The notes beneath the pieces were generated by a model. It searched no databases and was not told where the DNA came from. It saw only the letters and a list, made by a program, of their open reading frames with translations. The position numbers and the translations under genes are program-made. Shown here piece after piece: positions 18,042 through 27,511 of a stretch of 64,000 nt of DNA. Each line of letters opens with the position of its first letter. Position 1 is the first letter of the stretch. The stretch is from Rossellomorea sp. y25 (GTDB lineage Bacteria; Bacillota; Bacilli; Bacillales; Bacillaceae_B), in contig NZ_CP145886.1 of NCBI RefSeq assembly GCF_038049935.1, positions 2,550,501-2,614,500 on the forward strand, in the 5' to 3' direction.

Positions 18042-18323
18042 TTGACATTTATCATTATACAAGACTTATTAGATTTTTACTTAAGTCCATTACATTTTAG
18101 TATAGTATTACTATTTATCTTCGCTTTGATTTGGGAGCACTTACCTGGCACATTTCATCTTTACGTACGACCCTATGATAAGAAAGTTGAAGGACAAAAT
18201 TTTATCGCAAAGTGCGTTGCAGCTAATGAAATTATTCCTATCGGGATCCGGTTCATTACATGCATGAAATTTCAATTCTACCATACCGATAATGACGAAG
18301 AATCCTCTTCTGTTTGCTTATAA
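18042..18323 (+). CDS. mifM: MifM-like sensor/arrest peptide upstream of yidC2
   Basis: A TTG start at 18042, eight bases after AAAGGAG (18027-18033), gives 93 residues. One membrane helix (about residues 17-34) is followed by a basic HLYVRPYDKK segment and a C-terminal tail with GIRFITCM (68-75) and an acidic DNDEE (83-87). MifM of B. subtilis is about the same length and has the same order: membrane segment, Arg/Ile-containing arrest region, acidic cluster, placed directly before yidC2. There it stalls ribosomes when SpoIIIJ is inactive and opens a hairpin over the yidC2 ribosome site. The identity rests on layout and position, since no alignment could be run. The hairpin itself is listed separately. 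Confidence 0.72.
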   Translation: MTFIIIQDLLDFYLSPLHFSIVLLFIFALIWEHLPGTFHLYVRPYDKKVEGQNFIAKCVAANEIIPIGIRFITCMKFQFYHTDNDEESSSVCL

Positions 18324-18352
18324 CCAGCAAGCATTTATACAGAGGAGGAATT
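18301..18352 (+). promoter_or_regulatory. Hairpin hiding the yidC ribosome-binding site
   Basis: Bases 18304-18312 (CCTCTTCTG, inside the last codons of the mifM-like ORF) pair with 18340-18348 (CAGAGGAGG), the Shine-Dalgarno of yidC, with one G-U pair. The stem extends by T18303-A18349 and, past a bulged A, by two more pairs. An inner 5-bp stem joins 18315-18319 with 18329-18333. A ribosome halted at the acidic codons (about 18288-18302) would cover the left arm and free GAGGAGG. Confidence 0.75.
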
Positions 18353-18356
18353 ATCA

Positions 18357-19118
18357 TTGAGAAAAATTTCATTCATCATGCTCTTGTCACTATTCACTCT
18401 AACAGGGTGTCAAAGTGCAACAACTGAAGGAGCGTTCTTTCACGACTATCTTGTTAACCCATTTTCGTTTCTCATCCATGAAATAGGTACCTTCCTGGGT
18501 GGAAACTTTGGTCTTGCGATCATTGTCATTACCCTTCTTATTCGTCTCGTTCTTCTTCCTTTTATGCTTAAAACGTATAAGAATCAACAGGATATGAAAG
18601 GAAAAATGGCATTAATCAAACCGGAGATGACGCAAATCCAAAAGAACATAAAAGAAGCGAAAAATAAAGATGAACAGAAGAAGCTTCAGCAAGAAATGAT
18701 GTTGCTTTACCAAAAACATGGAGTGAATCCTCTTAATATGGGATGTTTACCCTTATTCATTCAAACCCCCATATTGATTGGGTTATACTATGCGATTCGG
18801 TCATCATCTGAAATTGCAAGCCACTCCTTTCTATGGTTTAATTTGGGACAGCCGGACTATATAATGGCCATCATCGCTGGTGTTGTGTATTTAGCCCAAG
18901 CTCGGGTATCCTTGATGAATGTTCCTGCAGAACAGCTTGCCCAAATGAAAATAATGAGTTACCTTTCACCCATTATGATCTTTATTTTTTCAGTTAATGC
19001 GCCGGCTGCCTTACCACTGTATTGGACTATAGGAGGGGCATTCCTCATATTACAAACGCTGATTGGTAAGACTCTTTATCATCATCAACCATCTTTAGAA
19101 AAACAAGAAAGTCAATGA
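18357..19118 (+). CDS. yidC2: Membrane protein insertase YidC/OxaI family (YidC2-type)
   Basis: Translation starts at a TTG with GAGGAGG eight bases upstream. The 253-residue protein has a lipoprotein signal (LTGC, Cys18) and then the YidC core: ITLLIRLVLLPFML with the conserved Arg in the groove, a charged hairpin loop (KNQQDMKGKM to KKLQQEMMLLYQKHGVNP), and further helices. It inserts and folds membrane proteins with or without SecYEG. The MifM-like ORF in front suggests it is the inducible, second insertase, like B. subtilis YidC2 (YqjG). Confidence 0.9.
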   Translation: MRKISFIMLLSLFTLTGCQSATTEGAFFHDYLVNPFSFLIHEIGTFLGGNFGLAIIVITLLIRLVLLPFMLKTYKNQQDMKGKMALIKPEMTQIQKNIKEAKNKDEQKKLQQEMMLLYQKHGVNPLNMGCLPLFIQTPILIGLYYAIRSSSEIASHSFLWFNLGQPDYIMAIIAGVVYLAQARVSLMNVPAEQLAQMKIMSYLSPIMIFIFSVNAPAALPLYWTIGGAFLILQTLIGKTLYHHQPSLEKQESQ

Positions 19119-19148
19119 AAAAAGGGAGCCCTCAAGCTCCCTTTTTTA
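19119..19148. terminator. Bidirectional terminator
   Basis: A symmetric AAAAAAGGGAGC/GCTCCCTTTTTT stem follows yidC2 immediately and faces the convergent carboxypeptidase gene. Confidence 0.85.
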
Positions 19149-19170
19149 CAATTATAAATGATGGATAGGA

Positions 19171-20349
19171 TTATTTTTTGACAGATCCTTTTCTGAAAAT
19201 GGATATTCCCACAATGAACAGCAGGATCATGTAAATAAATAACGGATAAAACAGAGTTTGTTGACGTAATTCATCTCCGTAAAACACTCCTGTACTTTCT
19301 GTTGAAGCAACTGCGTTTTTGTGTTTTACAGAAGAGTTCATCACAGGATTCAGCTTGGTTGAAACTATTTTTTCTTTATCTTCGTTATAAAGGGTTAAAA
19401 CGCCATTACGATCCAGGGCCTCAGTAAATTTTCCATTCGCAGGCTGAGTATATTGGAAATTCTCTTTAAGCAGAAAGGATGTATCCTCATATTGAAAGGC
19501 TGTTTCCTTTGGAATATAGCTTCGAATGAAGTTACTTAGTCCATAATCAAGTAGCTTTGTGGTATCTGAATAAATGGCTCTTTTTGACTGAGCCTTCATC
19601 GTAACAACTACTATAGAAAGGTCTTCATTTTCAGCTGAAGTAACAAGGGTATGCTGGGATTCATTGATAAACCCGTTCTTCCCTCCGGTCACTTCAGGAT
19701 AGAGAAGCTCTCCTTTCACCATTTTGTGATGATTATAAAGAGTTGTATTCCACCCCTCAGTCGACCAATCGATGGACTTTAAACTAAATAACTCTTGAAA
19801 TTGTTTGTTCTTTAAGGCGTAGCTTGTAATCAAGGCCATGTCATATGCCGTGGTATAGTGATTCTCCCCGTACAGTCCATGAGGATTCTCAAAGTGTGTA
19901 TTCTCTACACCTGCCTCCTCCTTTAAATAGACGTTTAATTTATTCGCAAACTGCTGTACGGACCCTTCCGTATGCTCAGCGATGGCCACCGCTGCATCAT
20001 TTCCGGAGTTAACCATCAGTCCTTGAAGCAGCTGCTTCAAGGACACTTTCTCTCCGGCTTCCAAATACACTGTGGATCCTTCCGTATTACTTGCCTTCTC
20101 ACTGATTTCGACTTGATCATTGAGATTCGCATGCTCAATGGCATAAATAGCTGTTGCTATTTTGGTGATACTTGCAGGATTCATTCGTTTATTGGAGTTT
20201 TCAGAATACAAAACACTCTTTGTTTTAGAATCTATAATAATAGCCGAATCGCTAAATAAATCTTTAGGTTTTTTTACATTATTTTCTTGAGCTGATACGA
20301 TAGATGTAGAAAAGCAGAAGAAGATCAGCACAATGAACCATTTTTTCAT
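19171..20349 (-). CDS. D-alanyl-D-alanine carboxypeptidase (class A-type LMW PBP)
   Basis: The start at 20349 gives 392 residues beginning with a Sec signal peptide ending in VSA-QE; the longer frame adds 40 residues without a signal. Catalytic motifs are SITK (in MNPASITK, SxxK), SGN (MVNSGNDAAVA) and KNG in place of KTG (TGGKNGF). The C terminus is a single membrane helix (LFIYMILLFIVGISIF) with a basic tail, unlike the amphipathic anchor of DacA. It trims the terminal D-Ala of peptidoglycan stem peptides outside the membrane. The exact paralogue is not assigned. Confidence 0.85.
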   Translation of the reverse strand: MKKWFIVLIFFCFSTSIVSAQENNVKKPKDLFSDSAIIIDSKTKSVLYSENSNKRMNPASITKIATAIYAIEHANLNDQVEISEKASNTEGSTVYLEAGEKVSLKQLLQGLMVNSGNDAAVAIAEHTEGSVQQFANKLNVYLKEEAGVENTHFENPHGLYGENHYTTAYDMALITSYALKNKQFQELFSLKSIDWSTEGWNTTLYNHHKMVKGELLYPEVTGGKNGFINESQHTLVTSAENEDLSIVVVTMKAQSKRAIYSDTTKLLDYGLSNFIRSYIPKETAFQYEDTSFLLKENFQYTQPANGKFTEALDRNGVLTLYNEDKEKIVSTKLNPVMNSSVKHKNAVASTESTGVFYGDELRQQTLFYPLFIYMILLFIVGISIFRKGSVKK

Positions 20350-20604
20350 ATATCCACACACCTGTCTTGTCAATGTACTAACCCATTCTACCAAAAATAT
20401 ATTTCTTTTAATCATGAATGTGAGAAATGTTAAGAAATTGAAAGAATGATGTAAATTCCTGTCATCCATTTCGGCCTGTATAGATAAAAAGGGGACAAAA
20501 TTTCCATTTCACCTTCAATTACAATAAAATAAGAGTATGATATGAAACCTTTTTGCACATTTAATCGTATTTAAACTAAGCATCTTTATTAAGGGGTAGA
20601 TGAA

Positions 20605-21234
20605 ATGAATACATTTCTTCAATTTTTAGTACGAACCGTCATCTCATTCAGTATAGGGACCAGTAGTTTTATCGCCTACTTACTCCTATTTGACTTAGGA
20701 TTCCCTCTAACATTCTTATCAAGCCTCGGTACAGGGATTCTCTTTTTCTTTGTTGTAAAGGGGCTGCAAAAGAGATGGTGGCTAAATAAAAATGGCCTTT
20801 CCTCACAGGAATTTCGATATATTAACAAGAATTTAAAAGAGGCGAAAGAAAAAGTTAACCGCCTTCAAAAACAACAATTGAAGGTCAGATCTCTGGGAGC
20901 CTTCAAACAAATTCTGGAACTGAACCGATTGAGCAGAAGAATTTATCAACTCGTAAAGAAAGAGCCAAAAAGATTCTTTTCAGCTGAATCATTTTTCTTC
21001 TATCACCTGGATTCCGTTGTTGAAATCACCGAAAAATATACGTTTCTTGCTGCTCAACCCGGCAAAAACAAAGAAACATTCTTATCACTACAACAAACAC
21101 GTACGACTCTGGATGATTTGACAGGGTCATTGGAAAAAGACCTGCAAAATGTATTGGCTAATGATATGGATACATTAAAGTTTGAACTAAACTTTGCCAA
21201 TCAACATCTATCTAATAAAAAAGAATTAAAATAA
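20605..21234 (+). CDS. xpaC: XpaC-family protein
   Basis: The 209-residue protein starts with two membrane helices (residues 5-55). A long helical, charged cytoplasmic part follows, with [19 protein letters not shown] and [31 protein letters not shown]. This is the signature of XpaC, annotated as 5-bromo-4-chloroindolyl phosphate hydrolysis protein. It lies 14 bases ahead of a telA gene, the xpaC-yaaN arrangement known in Bacillus. The true role is unclear, probably envelope stress or toxic anion resistance. Confidence 0.85.
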   Translation: MNTFLQFLVRTVISFSIGTSSFIAYLLLFDLGFPLTFLSSLGTGILFFFVVKGLQKRWWLNKNGLSSQEFRYINKNLKEAKEKVNRLQKQQLKVRSLGAFKQILELNRLSRRIYQLVKKEPKRFFSAESFFFYHLDSVVEITEKYTFLAAQPGKNKETFLSLQQTRTTLDDLTGSLEKDLQNVLANDMDTLKFELNFANQHLSNKKELK

Positions 21235-21248
21235 ATTTCGGAGGTTTT

Positions 21249-22385
21249 ATGATGGAGCATCGAAATGAACAATCTGAACTGGATTTGCTGCTTTCCAACC
21301 CGTTTGGGGAGGAAGTTCAGGCCGTCAAAGAGCAATCTCCTTTGCTACTTGACCGATTACCTAAAGAACAACAGGAAAAAGCAAAGCAACTGGCCGCTCA
21401 GATCGACTATAAAGACTATGAAGCCATTCTAAAATACGGAACAGCCGCTCAATCACAATTATCGAATTTTTCTCACTCAATGCTTGATCATGTCCAGAAA
21501 CGGGATATTGGGCCGATCGGGGATGTCTTAAGTGATTTAATGAAGAAGCTCGAGCAAATGAATCCTGATGAGCTGAATACTAAACAAAAAGGTGTGTTTA
21601 AGAAACTATTTCGAAAGGTTTCTTCTTCTCTGCAGGAGGTTCTTTCTAAGTATCAAAAGATTGGATCCCAAATTGATCGGATTTCAGTCAGACTTGAGCA
21701 CTCCAAAAAAACCTTACTCGATGATAACCGGTTGTTGGAAACTTTGTATGAAAAAAATAAAGACTATTTCCAAGCACTGAATATGTACATTGCAGCAGCT
21801 GAAATTAAACGTGAAGAGATTCAACATACACTGCTTCCTTCATTACGCAAGAAAGCGGAAGAAACGGATGACGAGTTGATTTATCAGGAAGTCAATGATA
21901 CGATGCAGTTTCTAGATCGATTGGATAAGCGTATTCATGATTTAAAGCTGAGTAGACAAATGACCATTCAGTCTGCCCCTCAAATACGCTTAATTCAAAA
22001 TACGAACCAGGCACTGGCAGAAAAAATACAGGCATCAGTACTCACAGCCATTCCTCTTTGGAAGAATCAAATTGCCATAGCCCTGACTCTTTTGAATCAG
22101 CAAAAGGCTGTAGCCGCTCAGAAACAGGTTTCACGTACGACCAATGAACTTCTTCTAAAAAACTCAGAGATGCTTAAAACGAATAGCATTGAAACAGCAA
22201 AAGAAAATGAACGAGGAATCATTGATATTGAAACGTTAAAGAAAACACAAGAAAACCTTATTTCCACCATTGAAGAAACCTTGGCCATACAAGCAGAAGG
22301 ACGCCAGAAACGTCAGCAGGCAGAGCAGGAAATGGTCTCGATGGAACACGACTTAAAACAAAAACTTATTGAAATCAGAAAGTGA
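21249..22385 (+). CDS. yaaN: Toxic anion resistance protein, TelA/YaaN family
   Basis: The 378-residue protein is soluble and almost fully helical with long coiled coils. It carries the TelA signatures [24 protein letters not shown] near residue 80 and [24 protein letters not shown] near 155. TelA-family proteins are linked to tellurite, nisin and other envelope-stress resistance, with unknown mechanism. It is cotranscribed with xpaC. GGAGG lies just upstream, and a terminator follows its stop. Confidence 0.9.
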   Translation: MMEHRNEQSELDLLLSNPFGEEVQAVKEQSPLLLDRLPKEQQEKAKQLAAQIDYKDYEAILKYGTAAQSQLSNFSHSMLDHVQKRDIGPIGDVLSDLMKKLEQMNPDELNTKQKGVFKKLFRKVSSSLQEVLSKYQKIGSQIDRISVRLEHSKKTLLDDNRLLETLYEKNKDYFQALNMYIAAAEIKREEIQHTLLPSLRKKAEETDDELIYQEVNDTMQFLDRLDKRIHDLKLSRQMTIQSAPQIRLIQNTNQALAEKIQASVLTAIPLWKNQIAIALTLLNQQKAVAAQKQVSRTTNELLLKNSEMLKTNSIETAKENERGIIDIETLKKTQENLISTIEETLAIQAEGRQKRQQAEQEMVSMEHDLKQKLIEIRK

Positions 22386-22420
22386 AAGAGGAGCCGATTT
22401 GGCCCCTCTTTTACTTTTTT
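22385..22420 (+). terminator. Terminator after yaaN
   Basis: An AAAGAGG-AGCC/GGCC-CCTCTTT stem with one mismatch is followed by a T-rich run. Confidence 0.7.
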
Positions 22421-22455
22421 ATTTATATATTATGAGCCCAAACCAACACCTTCTG

Positions 22456-24036
22456 CTATTTCTCCTCATTGTGAACAATGCTATCCGTTATTGCATCATA
22501 CTCCTTTTCCGCGATGGAGCTTGTGATGATTTCTTCTTTTTCCAGTTTCGCAACCGCCTCATATTCGGCGTATAGCGCGTGTTTTCTCAGTGTCGTTAGC
22601 TGATCTGCTTTTATTACTGGATTTCTTTTGAATAAATCATCCAATTGAGCTTTTAACATGTCAATTCTTTTGGTATACATATCGATAAGCTCATTTGATA
22701 CAGGGTCTGTAATATAAAGCTTTTGTTTAACGCGATGGATTTCTCCAATGGCTGTTTCATATCTGTGGAGCTGGCTGAGCAATTTTTCAAATTCCACATG
22801 TCCCTCTTCTTTCGGTTTAATCCCTAATACATTGATCAATGGTTTGATTGTTAATCCTTGGATGACAAGGCTGAATAATACCACACTAAATCCAAGAATT
22901 AAGACGTCTTCTCTTCCTGGAAAATCTCTCGGAAGGCTGAGGACCAAGGCGATTGATAACGATCCTTTCAAGCCACCCCAATTCAAAATATGCTTCCATT
23001 TGTGAGGGAAGTTCCCGATGAGAGATAAACTTGTATAGACTGCAATACTTCGTGCCACGAGTACTAATACAATGGCTGCAAAAATATACGGCCATTTCTC
23101 AACTAGGTCAATCCTTGTTATTTCAAGGCCGACCATTAAGAACACGAGGGAATTGGCCAATAACGCGGCTACATCCCAAAAACTATTAATGTTCAATTTG
23201 GTTGTAGGGCTCATACCGATTTTCCCGCCATAATTACCGAAAATAAGAGCTGCAATTACGACAGCGATAACACCTGAAGCATGGACGCTCTCTGCAAGGA
23301 GAAATGAACCATAAAACAAAATCACACTAAATATAATTTCCAACGGATAGTCATCGAAGTACTTCGTTAAAACGGAAAATGCATAACCGAGGGAACTTCC
23401 AATAATGACACCCAGGGATACTACCCGGATGAACTCCCAGACACCACTCCCAAGTCCGGCCCAGCCAGCATCAATATAGGATAGTAAATAATAAGCCGAT
23501 ATATTGAACAATACAACGGCTAAACCGTCATTAAATAAACTTTCGCCTTCAATGACAACCGCCAACCTCTTCTTAACTCCTACACTCTTGAATATGGATA
23601 GTACACTGACAGGGTCTGTCGCACTCATCAATGCCCCAAAAACAAATGCTGCCGGAATGGGAAAGTCAAAGAAGTAATACGCTGAAAAGCCGATAATTAA
23701 GAACGAAATGAATGTTCCTCCAAAAGCCAAGGCAATAATCGGCTCCTTGTTCGCACGCAGATGGGTGAAAGGCAGCTTCAAAGCTGCTTCACCCAAGAGC
23801 GCTGGTAGAAATAATGTGATAATGACAAAATTAAATACTTCTCCTTCAGTGATAAAATCCTTGAGGGGCTCCAGTACCGGTATATTGAATAACCCGATAA
23901 GGGCACCTACAATGACAAGGGCAATTGGATATGGCTGTTTGAATTTCTTGGCAATCGCCGTGATGCCTGCTGCGATCATCACTAAAATAAGTCCCAGTTC
24001 AAAAATATGGTGCATATCTAACTCATGCATAATCAC
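22456..24036 (-). CDS. Na+/H+ (cation/proton) antiporter, CPA1 family
   Basis: The GTG start at 24036 follows GGGAGG by five bases and gives 526 residues. About twelve hydrophobic helices carry the CPA1 motifs ATDPVSVLS and GESLFNDGLAV, which hold the acidic residues of the ion-binding site. A cytoplasmic tail of about 130 residues, rich in charged helices, follows helix twelve and may regulate transport. The protein is of NhaP/NhaG/YvgP type and contributes to Na+, K+ and pH homeostasis. Which cation is moved cannot be read from the sequence. Confidence 0.88.
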   Translation of the reverse strand: MIMHELDMHHIFELGLILVMIAAGITAIAKKFKQPYPIALVIVGALIGLFNIPVLEPLKDFITEGEVFNFVIITLFLPALLGEAALKLPFTHLRANKEPIIALAFGGTFISFLIIGFSAYYFFDFPIPAAFVFGALMSATDPVSVLSIFKSVGVKKRLAVVIEGESLFNDGLAVVLFNISAYYLLSYIDAGWAGLGSGVWEFIRVVSLGVIIGSSLGYAFSVLTKYFDDYPLEIIFSVILFYGSFLLAESVHASGVIAVVIAALIFGNYGGKIGMSPTTKLNINSFWDVAALLANSLVFLMVGLEITRIDLVEKWPYIFAAIVLVLVARSIAVYTSLSLIGNFPHKWKHILNWGGLKGSLSIALVLSLPRDFPGREDVLILGFSVVLFSLVIQGLTIKPLINVLGIKPKEEGHVEFEKLLSQLHRYETAIGEIHRVKQKLYITDPVSNELIDMYTKRIDMLKAQLDDLFKRNPVIKADQLTTLRKHALYAEYEAVAKLEKEEIITSSIAEKEYDAITDSIVHNEEK

Positions 24037-24139
24037 CGTGACCTCCCTTTCTTTATCATTTTTTCCTCATCTCTTTATTTGTAATCTTCCCTTCGGCATG
24101 AATATGACTCACAATTGTATGCTTTTTTACCCAATAAAA

Positions 24140-24180
24140 AAGAATGACCATCTACGCTAAAGTAAGCATGGTCATTCTTC
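24140..24180. terminator. Hairpin between the antiporter and a small gene
   Basis: AAGAATGACCAT and ATGGTCATTCTT arms with a 16-base loop are flanked by A-rich and T-rich runs. On the minus strand it would terminate the 45-residue gene upstream of it. Confidence 0.65.
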
Positions 24181-24229
24181 TATTATACATTTTTTTCCTC
24201 TTTTTTTTGAAATTAACGCATTTTTTCAT

Positions 24230-24367
24230 TTACAGATTCTTTCTAAACCATGGAGGGGTATATTGTTTCGTGGTGTTTTTTCCTTGCTTCCATCCTTTTA
24301 GATTCAAAATGTGATTTATCCTGTGGTAATCATGGATCGCGGCATTCATATCAGAAATATTGTTCAT
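24230..24367 (-). CDS. Small protein, 45 residues
   Basis: An ATG with AAAGGGGTGG upstream opens a 45-codon frame. The peptide is polar with His/Tyr in the first half (AAIHDYHRINHILNLKGW) and a Pro/Trp motif near the end (YTPPWFRKNL). It has no membrane segment. Its own ribosome site and downstream hairpin support it as a gene. I do not recognise the family. Confidence 0.5.
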   Translation of the reverse strand: MNNISDMNAAIHDYHRINHILNLKGWKQGKNTTKQYTPPWFRKNL

Positions 24368-24529
24368 CTTATCCACCCCTTTAATTTTATTACTTTCAGT
24401 ATATTGCAGGTAAAGGGAATTCGAATGAGATGGATGATTGATTTTGTTTCAGCCTCAGGACTGATTTGAATTCCTCCGCACCAAAAAAAGACGACTACAT
24501 GTTTTACCATACAATCGTCTTCTTTTCAT

Positions 24530-26449
24530 CTAAATACTTTTGTACAGAAGCTTTCGCAATAAAGGAAATAACACTTCAGGGAGTTCTTCTACATCTGAAA
24601 CAAGAATGCTGTAATTCCCATATATGTTCTGAATGGTTTTTCTTTGCCCCTCATCTATCTCACCGTTCGCTAAAAAGACGTTGATGACTTCAATCCCTTG
24701 CTTTCTTGCATCTAAAACAGCTTCATGAGTATCAACGATCCCGTTCTGCTCATAATCCATCGCTGCCGGCTCACCATCTGAAAAGACAAGAAGGAATTTC
24801 TGTTTTTCGTTCCGTTTCAGAATCCGTTCTGTCATTAAACGGATGGCAAAGCCATCCCTATTATCTTCTTCAGGCTGTAGCTGCATGATCTCTGAACCAC
24901 TGTTAGGTTTTAAGGATGAATAGAAATCCAGTACAGGATTCATATAATTTGGTTGACTGGTCTTTGTCGCCCTGTTCGTATCTTCCCAGAAGCCGACTAC
25001 CTCATGTGGTACACGAACCGATTTTAATGATTCATGAAATAACGTAATCCCCTGCTTCGTTTGATCCATTTTGTCATACATCGAACCTGAACAATCTACC
25101 AATAATGAGAAAACAGCATCTATTTCAGATGAAGGGTTTTGCTTTTTATAGAAAAGTCTTGGGTTATCGTCTGTGATAAAGCGCAATAACTTTTTGTTCA
25201 GCCTGCCGAAGTGCAAATCACTTCTAGGCTGGATCCGCTTATGCTCCAATGTTTTCTCGATCATTTTCTGAAGCTTCTTTTGATAAGGAGCAATTATCCC
25301 TTTGTTAAGGTTATACAAGTGCTTGTCTTCAGGAGTAGGAATGGTTGGTGAAATAAAGTGAGGTACAGCAAAGCGATTGTCCTTTCCATACTCAGCTTTT
25401 CCACCTCCAAGTTCATCTCTTTCTTGCTCCTGCGCTTTCACATTTTGGTACTGCTCCTGCTCCGTTTCTTTAGCTGAGCCCTGTACCATAGCCATTGCCT
25501 GGTCTCCATCATCTCCTTCACGGACACCTTCGCCCATAAGATCGGATTGAGACCCTTGATCTAAGTCAAACTGAAGGAATGACTCCCCTTTGTCACTCGT
25601 TTCCCGGTGCCAAGTTCGGAATTCTTCATCTATCACTTCTTCCTCCCCTGTGCTCTCTTCTTCCAACACATCCTGATTAGCAAGGGGATCTTTTCTTTTT
25701 AAATCGTCAAATGTTTCAGTAATCAATTCCTCCGAGTTATACACATCTTCAGGCAAATGGAAGTATTCATTTAACATATCTTTTTTAACAATCTCATCTA
25801 TTACTTCTACCATTTCCAAGCAAATTCTTACCACATCTTTGGTGTTACGGGTTTCAAAGAAGCGGGTGATTTGCCGGTGCAAAAAGGGCATTGCTAAATC
25901 AATATCCTCATTTATCCTAACAGGTGCCTCTAATGGAGATTGTGCATGGAGAAGAAGGAATATTGAATTAAATAATGCATCTGTAAAAACACTTTTCGTA
26001 ATGTTTACTTTAAGCTGTGCTTCGAAGTGCTGGCGATATAATTTTCTTCTCGTCTCAAAAGACTTCTTAGTTCCTGGACGCTTTGATTTACAGATTTCCT
26101 CTAAGCGTGCTTCTTCACCAATGACAAATAACTGCTTGGCAAACCGGGGAACAGAAGTTGCTTTCACCTTCTCAATATAATCGATAACATCATCGTTTGT
26201 GGTTTCATGAAGATTACCGATTGTCCTTAAATAAATATCACTTTTCAATCCATGTACTTCTTCTTCTTTTTTTCGGTGATCCCAAAAATGACTGACATAA
26301 ACCGTTCCTTCTTTATAATCCAGATAAGAAAACGGTCCGTATTTCAAGTTCATATCGGCATTTTTGGAAAGTGTTTTCGTCAAATCAGCCATTTCCATTA
26401 CTAAAAAAGAGTCTATGGTTTCATCATTAAATTGAATAAATCGATGCAT
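24530..26449 (-). CDS. VWA-domain protein partnered with MoxR ATPase (YojO/CobT-like)
   Basis: The chosen ATG at 26449 follows GAGGGA by six bases and gives 639 residues. A helical N-terminal region (1-235) leads to an acidic, low-complexity linker (about 240-350, many Glu, Asp and Gln). A C-terminal VWA domain follows, with MIDAS motif DCSGSMYD (about residue 450) and FSDGEP. Such proteins act with a MoxR AAA+ ATPase to insert metals or remodel protein complexes; CobT and NorD are examples. The partner ATPase lies just upstream. B. subtilis yojO-yojN has the same pair. The target is unknown. Confidence 0.85.
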   Translation of the reverse strand: MHRFIQFNDETIDSFLVMEMADLTKTLSKNADMNLKYGPFSYLDYKEGTVYVSHFWDHRKKEEEVHGLKSDIYLRTIGNLHETTNDDVIDYIEKVKATSVPRFAKQLFVIGEEARLEEICKSKRPGTKKSFETRRKLYRQHFEAQLKVNITKSVFTDALFNSIFLLLHAQSPLEAPVRINEDIDLAMPFLHRQITRFFETRNTKDVVRICLEMVEVIDEIVKKDMLNEYFHLPEDVYNSEELITETFDDLKRKDPLANQDVLEEESTGEEEVIDEEFRTWHRETSDKGESFLQFDLDQGSQSDLMGEGVREGDDGDQAMAMVQGSAKETEQEQYQNVKAQEQERDELGGGKAEYGKDNRFAVPHFISPTIPTPEDKHLYNLNKGIIAPYQKKLQKMIEKTLEHKRIQPRSDLHFGRLNKKLLRFITDDNPRLFYKKQNPSSEIDAVFSLLVDCSGSMYDKMDQTKQGITLFHESLKSVRVPHEVVGFWEDTNRATKTSQPNYMNPVLDFYSSLKPNSGSEIMQLQPEEDNRDGFAIRLMTERILKRNEKQKFLLVFSDGEPAAMDYEQNGIVDTHEAVLDARKQGIEVINVFLANGEIDEGQRKTIQNIYGNYSILVSDVEELPEVLFPLLRKLLYKSI

Positions 26450-26459
26450 TACAAGTCCC

Positions 26460-27341
26460 TCATTCAAATAAGGTTTCAGCTATATTTTGAATAGCCGCTT
26501 TTTCTCGTTCATCTTCCAGTTTATCAACGATTCCGCGTTGTATAGCCCTTTTTGCAGGCAAGTACACGGCTAAATCACAGGCATCCAATAGGGCACGTAT
26601 GGAAGCCGCTTCCTCTGAAATTTGGCCGTTTTTCACTTGAACCAATAAATCCGAAGACAAGTCTACAAATTGAGTAATAAGCTTAGAATCGGACAGCTTG
26701 CTTTGACTTTCAATCACAGTCTTTAATGTTTCCCCTTCTATATATGGCACATCGACTACGACAAAGCGATTTTTTAACGCTTCATTCAACGGGACTGTAC
26801 CTACATATCCTTCATTAATGGCTGCTATTACACCGAATGAAGGGGCGGCTTTAACGACCTCTCCTGTAAATGGATTTGTTATACTTCTGCGGTAATCCAA
26901 CACACCATTTAAGATCGGCAGCGTTTCAGGCTTGGCCATATTAATTTCATCAATATAGAGGAGATGACCATTTTTCATCGCTTGAATAACAGGTCCCTCG
27001 ATGAATTCAATGGCGCTTCTCCCATCTTGTTCGCTGATTGTTTTATAACCTAATAACGCTTCTGCATCTAAATCAACCGAGCAGTTTATACTGTGCATCG
27101 GTTGAGAGAAGATGGAAGACAAGGTATCAGATAGCTTCGTTTTCCCTGAACCAGTGGGTCCCTTAAGGAGAAGATTTTTCCCTAATGACAGAGAGATGAT
27201 ACTATCTTCAATAATATAGTCTTCACTAGCTGTATATCCACCTTCTCCGATCAAAGGAGAATGCTCAGTAGAAGAGAATAATTGTTTCCTCTCATTTATT
27301 ATATGTGTAACCGATTCTGGTAATAAACGTTCAACATTCAT
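26460..27341 (-). CDS. MoxR/NorQ-family AAA+ ATPase (YojN-like)
   Basis: The start at 27341, after AAAGGAAG, gives 293 residues. Walker A is GPTGSGKT (about residue 62) and Walker B is LLYIDEIN, with the MoxR feature of an acidic sensor region ([19 protein letters not shown]). The protein should form a ring that works with the downstream VWA protein, which begins 10 bases after this stop. The pair is likely one operon. The complex it activates is not visible in the neighbourhood. Confidence 0.9.
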   Translation of the reverse strand: MNVERLLPESVTHIINERKQLFSSTEHSPLIGEGGYTASEDYIIEDSIISLSLGKNLLLKGPTGSGKTKLSDTLSSIFSQPMHSINCSVDLDAEALLGYKTISEQDGRSAIEFIEGPVIQAMKNGHLLYIDEINMAKPETLPILNGVLDYRRSITNPFTGEVVKAAPSFGVIAAINEGYVGTVPLNEALKNRFVVVDVPYIEGETLKTVIESQSKLSDSKLITQFVDLSSDLLVQVKNGQISEEAASIRALLDACDLAVYLPAKRAIQRGIVDKLEDEREKAAIQNIAETLFE

Positions 27342-27479
27342 TTTATGACTTCCTTTCCATTTCACATACTAGACATTCTACATGTAATAACGCTTACACT
27401 GCAAAGGCTCTGCCTAATTTTGTTTTCAAAGCTTTTATCTTAGTTCTGGTTAAGTAACCAATTAATATTCCAAAATAAA

Positions 27480-27506
27480 AAAAACACCCTTAACCGGGTG
27501 TTTTTC
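27480..27506 (-). terminator. Terminator of the tandem GNAT gene
   Basis: AAAAACACCC/GGGTGTTTTT with a five-base loop and U-run on the minus strand lies just past the stop. Confidence 0.85.
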
Positions 27507-27511
27507 AGCTT

